In this document: piece after piece, positions 4,813 through 10,207 of the stretch
How the letters are laid out: each line of letters opens with the position of its first letter
Numbering within the stretch: position 1 is the stretch's first letter
Assembly: GCA_001791715.1 (NCBI GenBank)
Contig: MGFD01000043.1
Location: 1-10,207, forward strand
Length of the DNA: 10,207 nucleotides
Reading direction: 5' to 3'
Source: Candidatus Uhrbacteria bacterium RIFOXYB2_FULL_45_11
GTDB lineage: Bacteria; Patescibacteriota; Patescibacteriia; UBA9934; GWF2-40-263
Position numbers and translations under genes: made by a program
Notes under the pieces: generated by a model
The model's input: the letters and a program-made list of their open reading frames with translations, nothing else
The model's database searches: none
What the model was told of the DNA's origin: nothing

Positions 4813-5076
4813 ATGGAGATTCATTACGCTCCATCTTTTCTTCGAAGTTATAAGAAGTTGTCCGTTTCCTTGCAATTAGAGGTAAAAGCAAAAATTGCTT
4901 TGTTTCGTGATGTAGACAATCACACAGTACTTTTTGTTCATAAACTAAAAGGCGCTCTTGAAGAGCAGTATAGTTTTCGGGTGAATTATAAAATCAGAAT
5001 TGTTTTCTATTACTTGCCTACGAAACCCAAGTCTGCTTATTTGATCACCGTTGGAGACCATGACATTTACGACTAA
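4813..5076 (+). CDS. Type II toxin of the RelE/ParE superfamily
   Basis: An 87-aa protein beginning MEIHYAPSFLRSYKKLSVSL. It has the layout of the RelE/ParE fold: an N-terminal strand with FLRSYKKL, two helices (about residues 10-35), then HKLKGALEEQYSFRVNYKIRIVFYY (about 43-67) and a closing strand YLITVGDHDIYD. The HKL..G / SFRVNYKIRIVF pattern and the final GDHD.YD are common in RelE-type mRNA interferases and YafQ-like relatives. Whether it cleaves ribosomal mRNA or poisons gyrase cannot be decided here; the RelE branch seems more likely. It is translated right after the antitoxin. It ends in the shared palindromic terminator at 5075-5104. Confidence 0.85.
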   Translation: MEIHYAPSFLRSYKKLSVSLQLEVKAKIALFRDVDNHTVLFVHKLKGALEEQYSFRVNYKIRIVFYYLPTKPKSAYLITVGDHDIYD

Positions 5077-5104
5077 AAATCCACCAATTAATTGGTGGAT
5101 TTTT
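5075..5104. terminator. Shared bidirectional terminator of convergent genes
   Basis: A perfect 30-base palindrome: AAAAATCCACCAATT followed by its reverse complement. Each side provides a T5 run after the stem, so it can terminate both the toxin operon (plus) and the glycosyltransferase operon (minus). It overlaps the last bases of the toxin stop codon. It also contains the last codons of the glycosyltransferase (the S-T-N residues) and that gene's TAA. Confidence 0.85.
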
Positions 5105-6290
5105 TAAATATTTCGAGGGTTTCTTCCGCCGCCTTTTTCCAGGAAAACTCGGCTGCGCGCTCAAGTCCGCCTTTTTTGAGTTGTTCGTGGAGTGGTTTGA
5201 GGGGGATGACGCCTTTTAAGGCGTCCGCGATGTCTTGGATGTTGAACGGGTCTACGTGAAGGGCGTTTTTGCCCGTTACTTCCGGCATGCTCGAGATATT
5301 GCTCGTAATAACCGGAAGGCCGCAGGCCATCGCTTCAAGAACGGGGAGGCCGAAGCCTTCGTAAAAAGATGGCCAGAGAAATACGGAAGCGGAGCGATAA
5401 ATTGCGGGCAAATCTTTTGGATCGATGTACGCAAGATTGTGTACCCAGCCATGTGTATCGCGTTTCCAAAGTCTGCGACGAATGTTGTGCGACTTCCATC
5501 CCCATTTTCCAACAATCACAAGATGCAAATCATCGTTCGTCATTTCGCGATAGCGCTTTACGCCTTCAATGATCGACAAAACATTTTTTCTGGGCTCGAT
5601 CGTTCCGACAAAAAGGGCAAAGCGTTTTGGAAGTTTGAGTTTTGATCTGACACCGTGATCGTGTGCTTCCATTTTTGGATGGAAGTTTGATGTAATGCCG
5701 TGCGGAATCGTTGCGATCTCGTCTGGTGATTTTTTAAACATCCGCGCGACGTCATTGCTTGTTGTATCCGATGGCGTAATGATCGTACACGCACGGCCGA
5801 TGAGTCTGTGTGCGTCGAGTAAGTAATGCCATGCGCGCATTTTGTGTGAGAAAAATTCCGGAAAGAATTTCCAGGAGATGTCATGAACGGTAAGTACGGT
5901 TGGAATGGTTGTTGGAAGAACGGTGATGTTCAGGTTTGGAAGAAACACAAGATCGATCTCGTCTTTCACAAGCCAGTTAATGGCCGGTTGTTTCATCACC
6001 AAGAATTTTAGATTCAAAAATTTGTTCGCGATTGGAACATGCGTATGTTTTACAAACGAAGGAAACACAAACGATGGGGAAGTACGCGAGCGAAAAATCT
6101 CGAGAAGATTTGGTGTCTCACGCCCGGTCGTGAGCAAAACATATTCATGTTCTCCTCCCCTTATTGAGGGGAGGGCAGGGTGGGGTGTTTGTTGTAACGC
6201 AAAAAGCGCGCCAAGGATTTGAATCGTATATTCCCCGACGCCGCTTTGTTCTGGTGTATTCAAATGTCTACAATCAACGAGAATCCGCAT
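5088..6290 (-). CDS. GT4-family glycosyltransferase
   Basis: A 400-aa cytoplasmic or membrane-associated retaining glycosyltransferase with a GT-B fold. The N-terminal domain begins MRILVDCRHLNTPEQSGVGEY, with the acceptor-side G-x-G-x-Y motif. The middle has PTVLTVHDISW and IITPSDTTSNDV. The C-terminal domain opens with FALFVGTIEPRKN (about residue 222). It carries the E-x7-E motif EGFGLPVLE followed by AMACGLPVITSN, which binds the nucleotide sugar. This arrangement is typical of mannosyl- or rhamnosyltransferases of O-antigen and exopolysaccharide clusters; the sugar cannot be named. Residues about 35-47 (TPHPALPSIRGGE) translate an inserted repeat. There is no Shine-Dalgarno sequence, because a REP-like element occupies the space upstream. 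Confidence 0.9.
   Translation of the reverse strand: MRILVDCRHLNTPEQSGVGEYTIQILGALFALQQTPHPALPSIRGGEHEYVLLTTGRETPNLLEIFRSRTSPSFVFPSFVKHTHVPIANKFLNLKFLVMKQPAINWLVKDEIDLVFLPNLNITVLPTTIPTVLTVHDISWKFFPEFFSHKMRAWHYLLDAHRLIGRACTIITPSDTTSNDVARMFKKSPDEIATIPHGITSNFHPKMEAHDHGVRSKLKLPKRFALFVGTIEPRKNVLSIIEGVKRYREMTNDDLHLVIVGKWGWKSHNIRRRLWKRDTHGWVHNLAYIDPKDLPAIYRSASVFLWPSFYEGFGLPVLEAMACGLPVITSNISSMPEVTGKNALHVDPFNIQDIADALKGVIPLKPLHEQLKKGGLERAAEFSWKKAAEETLEIFKKSTN
6150..6188 (-). repeat. GC-rich repeat inserted in frame in the glycosyltransferase
   Basis: The plus strand has CCTCCCCT-TATTG-AGGGGAGG (6154-6174), an 8 bp hairpin flanked by GGCAGGGTGGGGTG. Read in the gene frame it gives TPHPALPSIRGGE, between the first helix of the GT-B fold and the HEYVLLTTG strand. 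Related GT4 proteins usually have a short polar loop here. Proteins containing HP.LP...GG from translated intergenic repeats are known in other bacteria. Confidence 0.6.
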
Positions 6291-6298
6291 AGTATTTA

Positions 6299-6387
6299 TG
6301 TCATTCTGACCCCGCCGCGGCGGGGGAAGAATCCCAAGTTAACGCGAGATCCTTCGGCTAAACAGAAAACGTTCGCTCAGGATGACA
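6299..6387. repeat. REP-like inverted-repeat element between the two glycosyltransferase genes
   Basis: The ends are inverted: TGTCATTCTGA (6299-6309) and TCAGGATGACA (6377-6387). Inside are a GC palindrome CCCCGCCGCGGCGGGG (6311-6326) and a GGATCTCG/GATCCTTCGGC part. The ATCCTGAGCGA..GAAGG core is shared with the insert in rnpB. The right end overlaps the 3' end of the upstream glycosyltransferase gene and supplies its stop codon. The left end lies 9 bases before the next gene's ATG. Confidence 0.7.
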
Positions 6388-7462
6388 TGTGGCGTTTTGC
6401 GATTTCTTTCATCTTTTCTACAAATTTCTCCTGATTAAACTTTTCCGCGTGTGCTTTGATTTTGTGTGCGTCGTATTTGGATTGATTGAATCGGATCAAG
6501 TGATCCGCGAGTTCTTCCCAGGATTGTTCATCAAAAAATTCACCACTCAGTCCCTCAACAACCGTTTCTGTCGCACCACCTTTGCGGTACGCAATCACCG
6601 GCGTTCCGCTCGCCATTGCCTCAACGGGCGTGATCCCAAAGTCTTCTTCTTGCGGATGAATAAACGCTTTTGCGTTTGCATACAATTCGCGTTGTTCTTT
6701 TTCTGAGACGCGGCCGAGGAATTCAATATTCGACTTCGCACGTTTACGAAGCTCTTTCTCGACGGGGCCCGATCCAAAAATCTTGAGCGGGATTCCGGTT
6801 TTGTTGCATGCGTCAACGACCATATCAAAACGTTTGTACGCAACAAGTCTTCCACCTGTGAGAAAATATTCTTTTGGTTTTGGAGAGATGTGAAAATTGT
6901 GCGTGGCGACCGGCGGATAAATCACTTCAGAATCTCGGCGATAATATTTTTTGATGCGGCTCGCAACCGTTTCTGAGTTTGCCACAAAATGATCCACACG
7001 ATGTGCGGCCTGCTGATCCCACATGCGGAGCTTTGAGAGAACAGGAGGAAGAATGGCCTTCACAAATTTTGGAACGCGTAACTCGCGAATGTAACTTTGC
7101 GTGTCTGTCCAAAGATAACGTGTGGGGGTGTGACAATAACAAATGTGAATCGCGTCTGGGCGCGTGATAATCCCTTTTGCAAACGCGCTCGTTGAAGAAA
7201 TAACAACATCGAATTCTCGGAGATCGTAATGTTCTGTTGCGGTTGGCATGAGGCTGATGTACCACTGATATTTTTTTGTGGCGTATGGGAAACGTTGTAA
7301 AAACGATGTGCGAATATCTTTTCCCTTAAAGCCCGGCATCTTTTTTTCATCGAAAAATAAAACAAAGGTCGGAGCATCCGGCCATGTTTTTTGGAGGACT
7401 TCAAGCACTTTTTCGGCACCACCATCCTGAACCAAATAATCGTGAACAAGCGCAATTTTCAT
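6377..7462 (-). CDS. GT4-family glycosyltransferase (WbaZ/RfaB-like)
   Basis: The start at 7462 gives a 361-aa protein beginning MKIALVHDYLVQDGGAEKVL. The frame is open further upstream to 7738, but that part translates an inverted repeat and a terminator. MKIALVHD.L...GGAE is the usual N-terminus of this group of mannosyl/galactosyltransferases. HICYCHTPTRYLW (about residues 115-127) is highly typical of the WbaZ-like branch. FLTGGRLVAYKRFD opens the C-terminal domain. HPQEEDFGITPVEAMASGTPVIAY holds the E-x7-E nucleotide-sugar motif. The last residues, MSS and the TGA, come from the REP-like element at 6299-6387. A promoter at 7593-7621 may serve it; no Shine-Dalgarno sequence is present. 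Confidence 0.9.
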   Translation of the reverse strand: MKIALVHDYLVQDGGAEKVLEVLQKTWPDAPTFVLFFDEKKMPGFKGKDIRTSFLQRFPYATKKYQWYISLMPTATEHYDLREFDVVISSTSAFAKGIITRPDAIHICYCHTPTRYLWTDTQSYIRELRVPKFVKAILPPVLSKLRMWDQQAAHRVDHFVANSETVASRIKKYYRRDSEVIYPPVATHNFHISPKPKEYFLTGGRLVAYKRFDMVVDACNKTGIPLKIFGSGPVEKELRKRAKSNIEFLGRVSEKEQRELYANAKAFIHPQEEDFGITPVEAMASGTPVIAYRKGGATETVVEGLSGEFFDEQSWEELADHLIRFNQSKYDAHKIKAHAEKFNQEKFVEKMKEIAKRHMSS

Positions 7463-7476
7463 AAAAGAATACGGGG

Positions 7477-7578
7477 GTAGATACGGATTACAGATGAATA
7501 CAGATAGGGAAAATGTGCTGAAAAACATTTTTCGGAACCGAATATCTCCATCTGTAATAATCTGTAATTCGTATCTAC
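7477..7578. repeat. Long inverted repeat in the glycosyltransferase leader
   Basis: Two 29-base arms (7477-7505 and 7550-7578) match in inverted orientation at 26 of 29 positions. Each begins GTAGATACG.ATTACAGAT when read inward. The 44-base spacer holds a smaller hairpin, AAAATGT..ACATTTT. The ATTACAGAT motif also recurs directly within each arm. It fills the 5' leader between promoter 7593-7621 and the ATG at 7462, so the mRNA would begin with a long hairpin. Confidence 0.75.
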
Positions 7579-7592
7579 AGCGTTTCACGGGC

Positions 7593-7621
7593 ACTTTACC
7601 CGATGCGGGAAAGATTGACAA
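7593..7621 (-). promoter_or_regulatory. Possible promoter of the glycosyltransferase genes
   Basis: TTGTCA (7621-7616), a 17-base spacer and TAAAGT (7598-7593) on the minus strand. The boxes match the sigma70 consensus at five and four positions. It lies just after the terminator of the sugar transferase gene, so the two glycosyltransferases probably form their own transcript. Confidence 0.45.
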
Positions 7622-7630
7622 TTGGAGAGA

Positions 7631-7662
7631 TAAACAAAAAACCGCAGATTTTTTCTGCGATT
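7631..7662 (-). terminator. Intrinsic terminator of the sugar transferase gene
   Basis: CGCAGA-5-TCTGCG (7643-7659) is followed on the minus strand by GGTTTTTTGTTTA. It begins 12 bases after the stop codon at 7672. A-rich sequence on the upstream side extends the stem and could make it work in both directions. Confidence 0.75.
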
Positions 7663-7671
7663 TTAGTTGCT

Positions 7672-9084
7672 CTAATAGGCTCCTTTTCGGAAAATCACGA
7701 CGATCGGCGTTTTCAATAAAATGTACAAATCGAGCCACGGACTCCAGTGCTCAATGTAGTACGTATCGAGCCGGACTTCTTCGTCAAAGTCCAGGTCTGC
7801 GCGACCAGAAATTTGGGCGAGCCCCGTGATGCCGGGTTTGATGGTCAGAACTTTTTTGTGCTCCGGTTTATATTTTGCGACTTCTTCCGGCATGTGCGGG
7901 CGTGGACCTACCAGACTCATTTTTCCGATGAGGACAAGAAAGAATTCTGGGAGTTCATCAATAGAGAATTTGCGAATGAAGTTTCCAACGCGCGTGATGC
8001 GAGGATCGTTTGCGATTTTTACGAGGGGAGCACCTTTACGCGTGTCTTTTTCTGAAAGTTCTTTGTAGCGCATGTTATGTGTGCCTGGAACCATGGAACG
8101 GAATTTGAAATAGGGAAATGGTTTACCGCCTTGGCCAATGCGCATCATGCGTTTGTTGTCGTCGAGGCGAGAAAAAAAGATGGGTCCGCGTGAATCGAGT
8201 TTGATGGCGATTGCGGTCACGAGCATGATGGGCGACGTGAGGATGATGAGAATGAGCGACGCGACAATATCGAACAATCGTTTGTAAATGGCTCCCCAGC
8301 CATCGAGCGGTGTTTTTTGAACTTCAATCACCGGGATTCCGGAGAACATGTGAATGACAGATCGACCAACCGCGGTTGCAAAAAGGTCGGCGCTGTAGCG
8401 AAATCCAAGATGCTCAATGTCTGTGAATGCTATGAGCGCGAGGGTTGTATCTTTGCTCGCTTCTGGATCCGCAAGGAGAACCTCGTCGATCTTGTCTTGA
8501 TCTTTAAGCGCACGTAATTTTTTTGCGGTTGCGTCATCAAACGTTTTAAACACCGCGATGATTTTTAATCCAAAGCGTGGCTTTTGATCGAATAAAAATT
8601 TGAGGGTATCTGCGGTGTCGTTTGATCCAATGATCGCAATGCGATTCACACCAATCCCCATGGACATAAGCGAGCGCTGTAATCCTCTGATGACAAGACG
8701 TCCAAGACACACAAAGACGATCGAAAAGAACCAAGCAACAAGGGCAATAAATCGAGAATCAAAAAAAGTACGCGAGAAAAAGAGAATGGAGAACACGAGC
8801 GCCATGGAGGTGGATGTGGCAAGAAAAACGCGAGAAAGTTCTCTGGCGATGGATCGGCGATGGGTGGAATATAATCCCGCAGCGGCGAATACAGCAATCC
8901 AAATCAATAAACTCGGAAGCAAAATGGCAACGTATTCTGAAAGCGTCAGCGTAAAAATGACGGGACGAATGTTTACAAAGTACGGATGAAAACGCGAATA
9001 ATAGGCAGCAATGCCGGCGGCAATAAGCGCAAGATAATCAAGCGGGACAAGCGCAAGGGTAAAGGCGAGTTCAGAGCGTTTCAT
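7672..9084 (-). CDS. Polyprenyl-phosphate sugar-1-phosphate transferase (WcaJ/WbaP type)
   Basis: A 470-aa membrane enzyme that would transfer a sugar-1-phosphate from a UDP-sugar to undecaprenyl phosphate, the first step of exopolysaccharide or O-antigen synthesis. The N-terminus has about four membrane helices (residues 1-130: LALVPLDYLALIAAGIAAYY, EYVAILLPSLLIWIAVFAAA and others). A Rossmann-like domain follows, IAIIGSNDTADTLKFL (about 149-164). The catalytic part begins at KRLFDIVASLILIILTSPI (about 268), the re-entrant helix. It has FPYFKFRSM, SIDELPEF with the Asp-Glu dyad, SLVGPRPHMPEE, KPGITGLAQISGR and the final YYIEHWSPWLDLYILLKT. The length fits the full WcaJ-like class. The start has no Shine-Dalgarno sequence and follows a TAGAAAG-type inverted repeat. 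Confidence 0.93.
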   Translation of the reverse strand: MKRSELAFTLALVPLDYLALIAAGIAAYYSRFHPYFVNIRPVIFTLTLSEYVAILLPSLLIWIAVFAAAGLYSTHRRSIARELSRVFLATSTSMALVFSILFFSRTFFDSRFIALVAWFFSIVFVCLGRLVIRGLQRSLMSMGIGVNRIAIIGSNDTADTLKFLFDQKPRFGLKIIAVFKTFDDATAKKLRALKDQDKIDEVLLADPEASKDTTLALIAFTDIEHLGFRYSADLFATAVGRSVIHMFSGIPVIEVQKTPLDGWGAIYKRLFDIVASLILIILTSPIMLVTAIAIKLDSRGPIFFSRLDDNKRMMRIGQGGKPFPYFKFRSMVPGTHNMRYKELSEKDTRKGAPLVKIANDPRITRVGNFIRKFSIDELPEFFLVLIGKMSLVGPRPHMPEEVAKYKPEHKKVLTIKPGITGLAQISGRADLDFDEEVRLDTYYIEHWSPWLDLYILLKTPIVVIFRKGAY

Positions 9085-9093
9085 AGGGGGGCA

Positions 9094-9196
9094 AGTAGAA
9101 AGTAGAGAGTAGAAAGGGAGAAGAAGCTAGGAAATTTCTTGTTAATCATACCGTTTTTTTCATCCCCTTTCTACTTTCTACTTTCTGCTTTCTACT
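9094..9196. repeat. AGTAGAAAG-type inverted repeat upstream of the sugar transferase
   Basis: The left arm (9094-9118) is a short-period array of AGTAGAAAG-type units. The right arm (9164-9196) is its inverted counterpart with four units (TTTCTACT/TTTCTGCT). They could pair over about 25 bp across a 45-base spacer. The right arm abuts the terminator at 9197-9235. The element makes up nearly the whole leader of the gene at 7672-9084. Confidence 0.7.
9145..9173 (-). promoter_or_regulatory. Possible promoter of the sugar transferase gene
   Basis: TAGAAA (9173-9168), a 17-base spacer and TATGAT (9150-9145) on the minus strand. The -10 box is good and the -35 box is weak. It lies in the spacer and right arm of the inverted repeat, so the repeat itself may have supplied the -35 part. 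No better candidate is visible between the rnpB terminator and the ATG at 9084. Confidence 0.35.
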
Positions 9197-9235
9197 AAAT
9201 CAAAAATCCTCACATTATATGAGGATTTTTGATTT
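9197..9235. terminator. Terminator of rnpB
   Basis: A perfect stem of 16 bp, AAATCAAAAATCCTCA with TGAGGATTTTTGATTT, and a 7-base loop. It directly follows the 3' end of the RNase P RNA on the minus strand. The T5 tract sits inside the stem, so it can act in both directions. Confidence 0.85.
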
Positions 9236-9793
9236 GTTCTAAAGGAGTGATCTGTAAGCCGAATTTTGTCTAATCCGTCTTTCGACGAATGAGGCGATCA
9301 TCTATCTTGTCTCATTGTCGCCAATGAGATCGTGCGAGCTACCAAATTTGCTCTTTCACCGAACCACCCTTCGCATAAAGCTTCGGGTGACTCCTCTCAC
9401 GTTAGCTCGAGGAGAAGGGTTTGCCACACATGCATGTCACCATGCAGCGAGATGTGTAGTCCTTGCGAACATCACATCACTTTTCACCTTTCATTTTGCG
9501 AAGCAAAATGACCCTGAGCTTGTCGAAGGGTATATGCACATGTTTGCACCCTTCGACTCGCTTCGCTCGCTCAGGATAATTTTGCTTCGCAAAATTAGTA
9601 TCGTCTCTGTGGTACTTTCCCTAAGGTTTGTATTCGGGATCAAAGCGTGAATTGCTCCAACGCCTCGCGCTCGAATGCGTATCCTTGGTTGTCGTTAACA
9701 ACTTTTCTTGTCCGCATACATTGCTGTATGCGAGGTGTTCGGACTTTCCTCCCAGACGTTTGTCCAGGTAATCACCCGATCATCCTTGAGAAC
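9236..9793 (-). ncRNA. rnpB: RNase P RNA (catalytic subunit of RNase P)
   Basis: The RNA subunit of RNase P, which removes 5' leaders from pre-tRNAs. On the minus strand the universally conserved parts appear in order. GGGAGGAAAGTCCGAACACC (near 9751-9732) is the P4/CR-I region. AGTACCACAGAGACGA (about 9617-9602) corresponds to the GTGCCACAGAAA region before P12. GGTGAAAAGTG and GGCAAACCC follow. TAGATGA and GACAAAATTCGGCTTACAG (about 9271-9253) form the 3' core. The ends can close P1: GTGAT with ATCAC, AAGGA with TCCTT, GTTCT with AGAAC. The total of about 550 nt is longer than the usual 350-400, mainly because of the palindrome at 9493-9597. The 5' end is set from the promoter and the 3' end from P1; both are approximate. 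Confidence 0.92.
9493..9597. repeat. Composite palindrome in the P12 position of rnpB
   Basis: Nested inverted repeat. The outer parts ATTTTGCGAAGCAAAAT (9493-9509) and ATTTTGCTTCGCAAAAT-type (9580-9596) are each self-complementary and match each other. The inner arms are CCCTGAGCTTGTCGAAGGG (9512-9530) and CCCTTCGA..CTCAGG (9549-9575). A CTCGCTTCGCTCG extra palindrome sits in one arm. The CCTGAGC..CGAAGGG core is the same repeat family as at 6299-6387. Position after ACAGAGACGA and before GGTGAAAAGTG places it in the P12 arm. Confidence 0.8.
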
Positions 9794-9799
9794 GAGGGA

Positions 9800-9828
9800 A
9801 TACTAACAGAATAAATGGGAAATGTCAA
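9800..9828 (-). promoter_or_regulatory. Promoter of rnpB
   Basis: TTGACA (9828-9823), a 17-base spacer and TAGTAT (9805-9800) on the minus strand, with a start near 9793. The perfect -35 box and optimal spacing fit a strong constitutive stable-RNA promoter. Confidence 0.82.
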
Positions 9829-9840
9829 CGGAAAATTGGG

Positions 9841-9867
9841 AAAGAAAAAAGAGTCCAGGAGGGACTC
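9841..9867 (-). terminator. Intrinsic terminator of the SPFH gene
   Basis: GAGTCC-5-GGACTC (9867-9851) is followed on the minus strand by TTTTTTCTTT. It starts 11 bases after the stop codon at 9880-9878 and separates the SPFH gene from the rnpB promoter. Confidence 0.85.
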
Positions 9868-9877
9868 TTGAAGGGGG

Positions 9878-10207
9878 TTACTTGCTGACGTTGATCACCG
9901 GCTGAGGCTGGTTGTTGCCGCCGCCAATGATGAAGGAACAGTGGCCGCCAGCTACCGCGCAGACTTCGCGTTGCATCTTGATGGTCTCGAGTGCGAGGAA
10001 TTGGCTCGGATCGAGAGACATCGCGTTGCGGTAGGCGTTGTCGGCGGCGGCACGGCTTGTTTCCGCCATCTTGCGGGCATCCTCGGCAAGCTTGCGCTGA
10101 GCCTCGGTGAGTGCACGCTGCTGTTGCGACGCGGTTTCGATCCGTTGGCTCTTGACTGCATCTGGGGGATTGGCCTTGCCAACCGTGACATCGATCAGTT
10201 CGACAGG
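9878..10207 (-). CDS. SPFH/prohibitin-family protein, C-terminal 109 residues
   Basis: The frame enters from the right edge at base 10207 without a start and ends with TAA at 9880-9878. It begins PVELIDVTVGKANPPDAVKS, which resembles the end of an SPFH (band 7) domain. A long Ala/Glu/Gln/Lys-rich helix follows (IETASQQQRALTEAQRKLAE and onward), the coiled coil that drives oligomer assembly. The end, DPSQFLALETIKMQREVCAVAGG..CSFIIGGG..QPVINVSK, resembles the C-terminus of prohibitin-like proteins. Such proteins form membrane-bound rings and act as scaffolds; a membrane anchor, if present, would be off-window. It is GC-rich like the array at 1-4155 and unlike rnpB next door. Confidence 0.82.
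   Translation of the reverse strand, partial: PVELIDVTVGKANPPDAVKSQRIETASQQQRALTEAQRKLAEDARKMAETSRAAADNAYRNAMSLDPSQFLALETIKMQREVCAVAGGHCSFIIGGGNNQPQPVINVSK

Noticed and set aside
7463..7738. Longer N-terminus of the second glycosyltransferase
   Set aside because: It would translate a promoter, a terminator and an inverted repeat; MKIALVHDYL is the family N-terminus.
9315..9650. Plus-strand 111-codon frame
   Set aside because: It lies entirely within the RNase P RNA gene on the opposite strand.

Overview
The window looks like a piece of a small bacterial chromosome, most likely from the Patescibacteria (candidate phyla radiation). This is inferred from three things: several genes lack a Shine-Dalgarno sequence, short inverted repeats with CCTGAGC..CGAAGG-type cores are frequent, and rnpB sits next to an exopolysaccharide cluster. 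No 16S or marker protein is visible, so the assignment is tentative. By eye there are two compositional domains. Bases 1-4155 and 9878-10207 are GC-rich; roughly 4200-9860 is clearly more AT-rich.

Region 1 (1-4430, all minus strand) starts at a strong sigma70-type promoter (TTGACA-17-TATAGT at 4398-4426). A leader of about 235 nt follows, with a competing hairpin and an intrinsic-terminator structure. Six genes come next in transcription order: a 112-aa one-helix membrane protein, a 37-aa membrane peptide, a 59-aa lipoprotein, a 424-aa lipoprotein with MopE-type Asp-rich motifs, a 299-aa unknown protein, and an unknown protein that runs off the left edge. The two smallest genes are short and easily missed. 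Four of the five gene-to-gene gaps carry a related structured element: a conserved stem, a boxA-like GCTCTTTGA-A sequence, an optional GC hairpin, GTCTTG, a stem whose sequence changes while its pairing is kept, and a conserved tail. I read this as a possible chain of nut-like processive antitermination elements that keeps RNA polymerase moving through an array of envelope genes. It is the most interesting signal in the window.

Region 2 (4536-5104, plus strand) is a compact type II toxin-antitoxin pair (ribbon-helix-helix antitoxin, RelE/ParE-fold toxin). Its promoter overlaps an inverted-repeat operator, and it shares a palindromic terminator with the convergent glycosyltransferase.

Region 3 (5088-9084, minus strand) is a surface-polysaccharide cluster: a polyprenyl-phosphate sugar-1-phosphate transferase that starts the lipid-linked glycan, then two GT4 glycosyltransferases that would extend it. 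Repeats have repeatedly invaded it: one is translated in frame inside a glycosyltransferase, one supplies the stop codon of the other, and large inverted repeats occupy two 5' leaders.

Region 4 (9197-9828, minus strand) is the RNase P RNA gene with promoter and terminator. A composite palindrome of about 105 bp replaces or extends its P12 arm. Region 5 (9841-10207) is the C-terminal end of an SPFH/prohibitin-family protein with its own terminator. No tRNA, rRNA, CRISPR array, transposase or integrase was seen.
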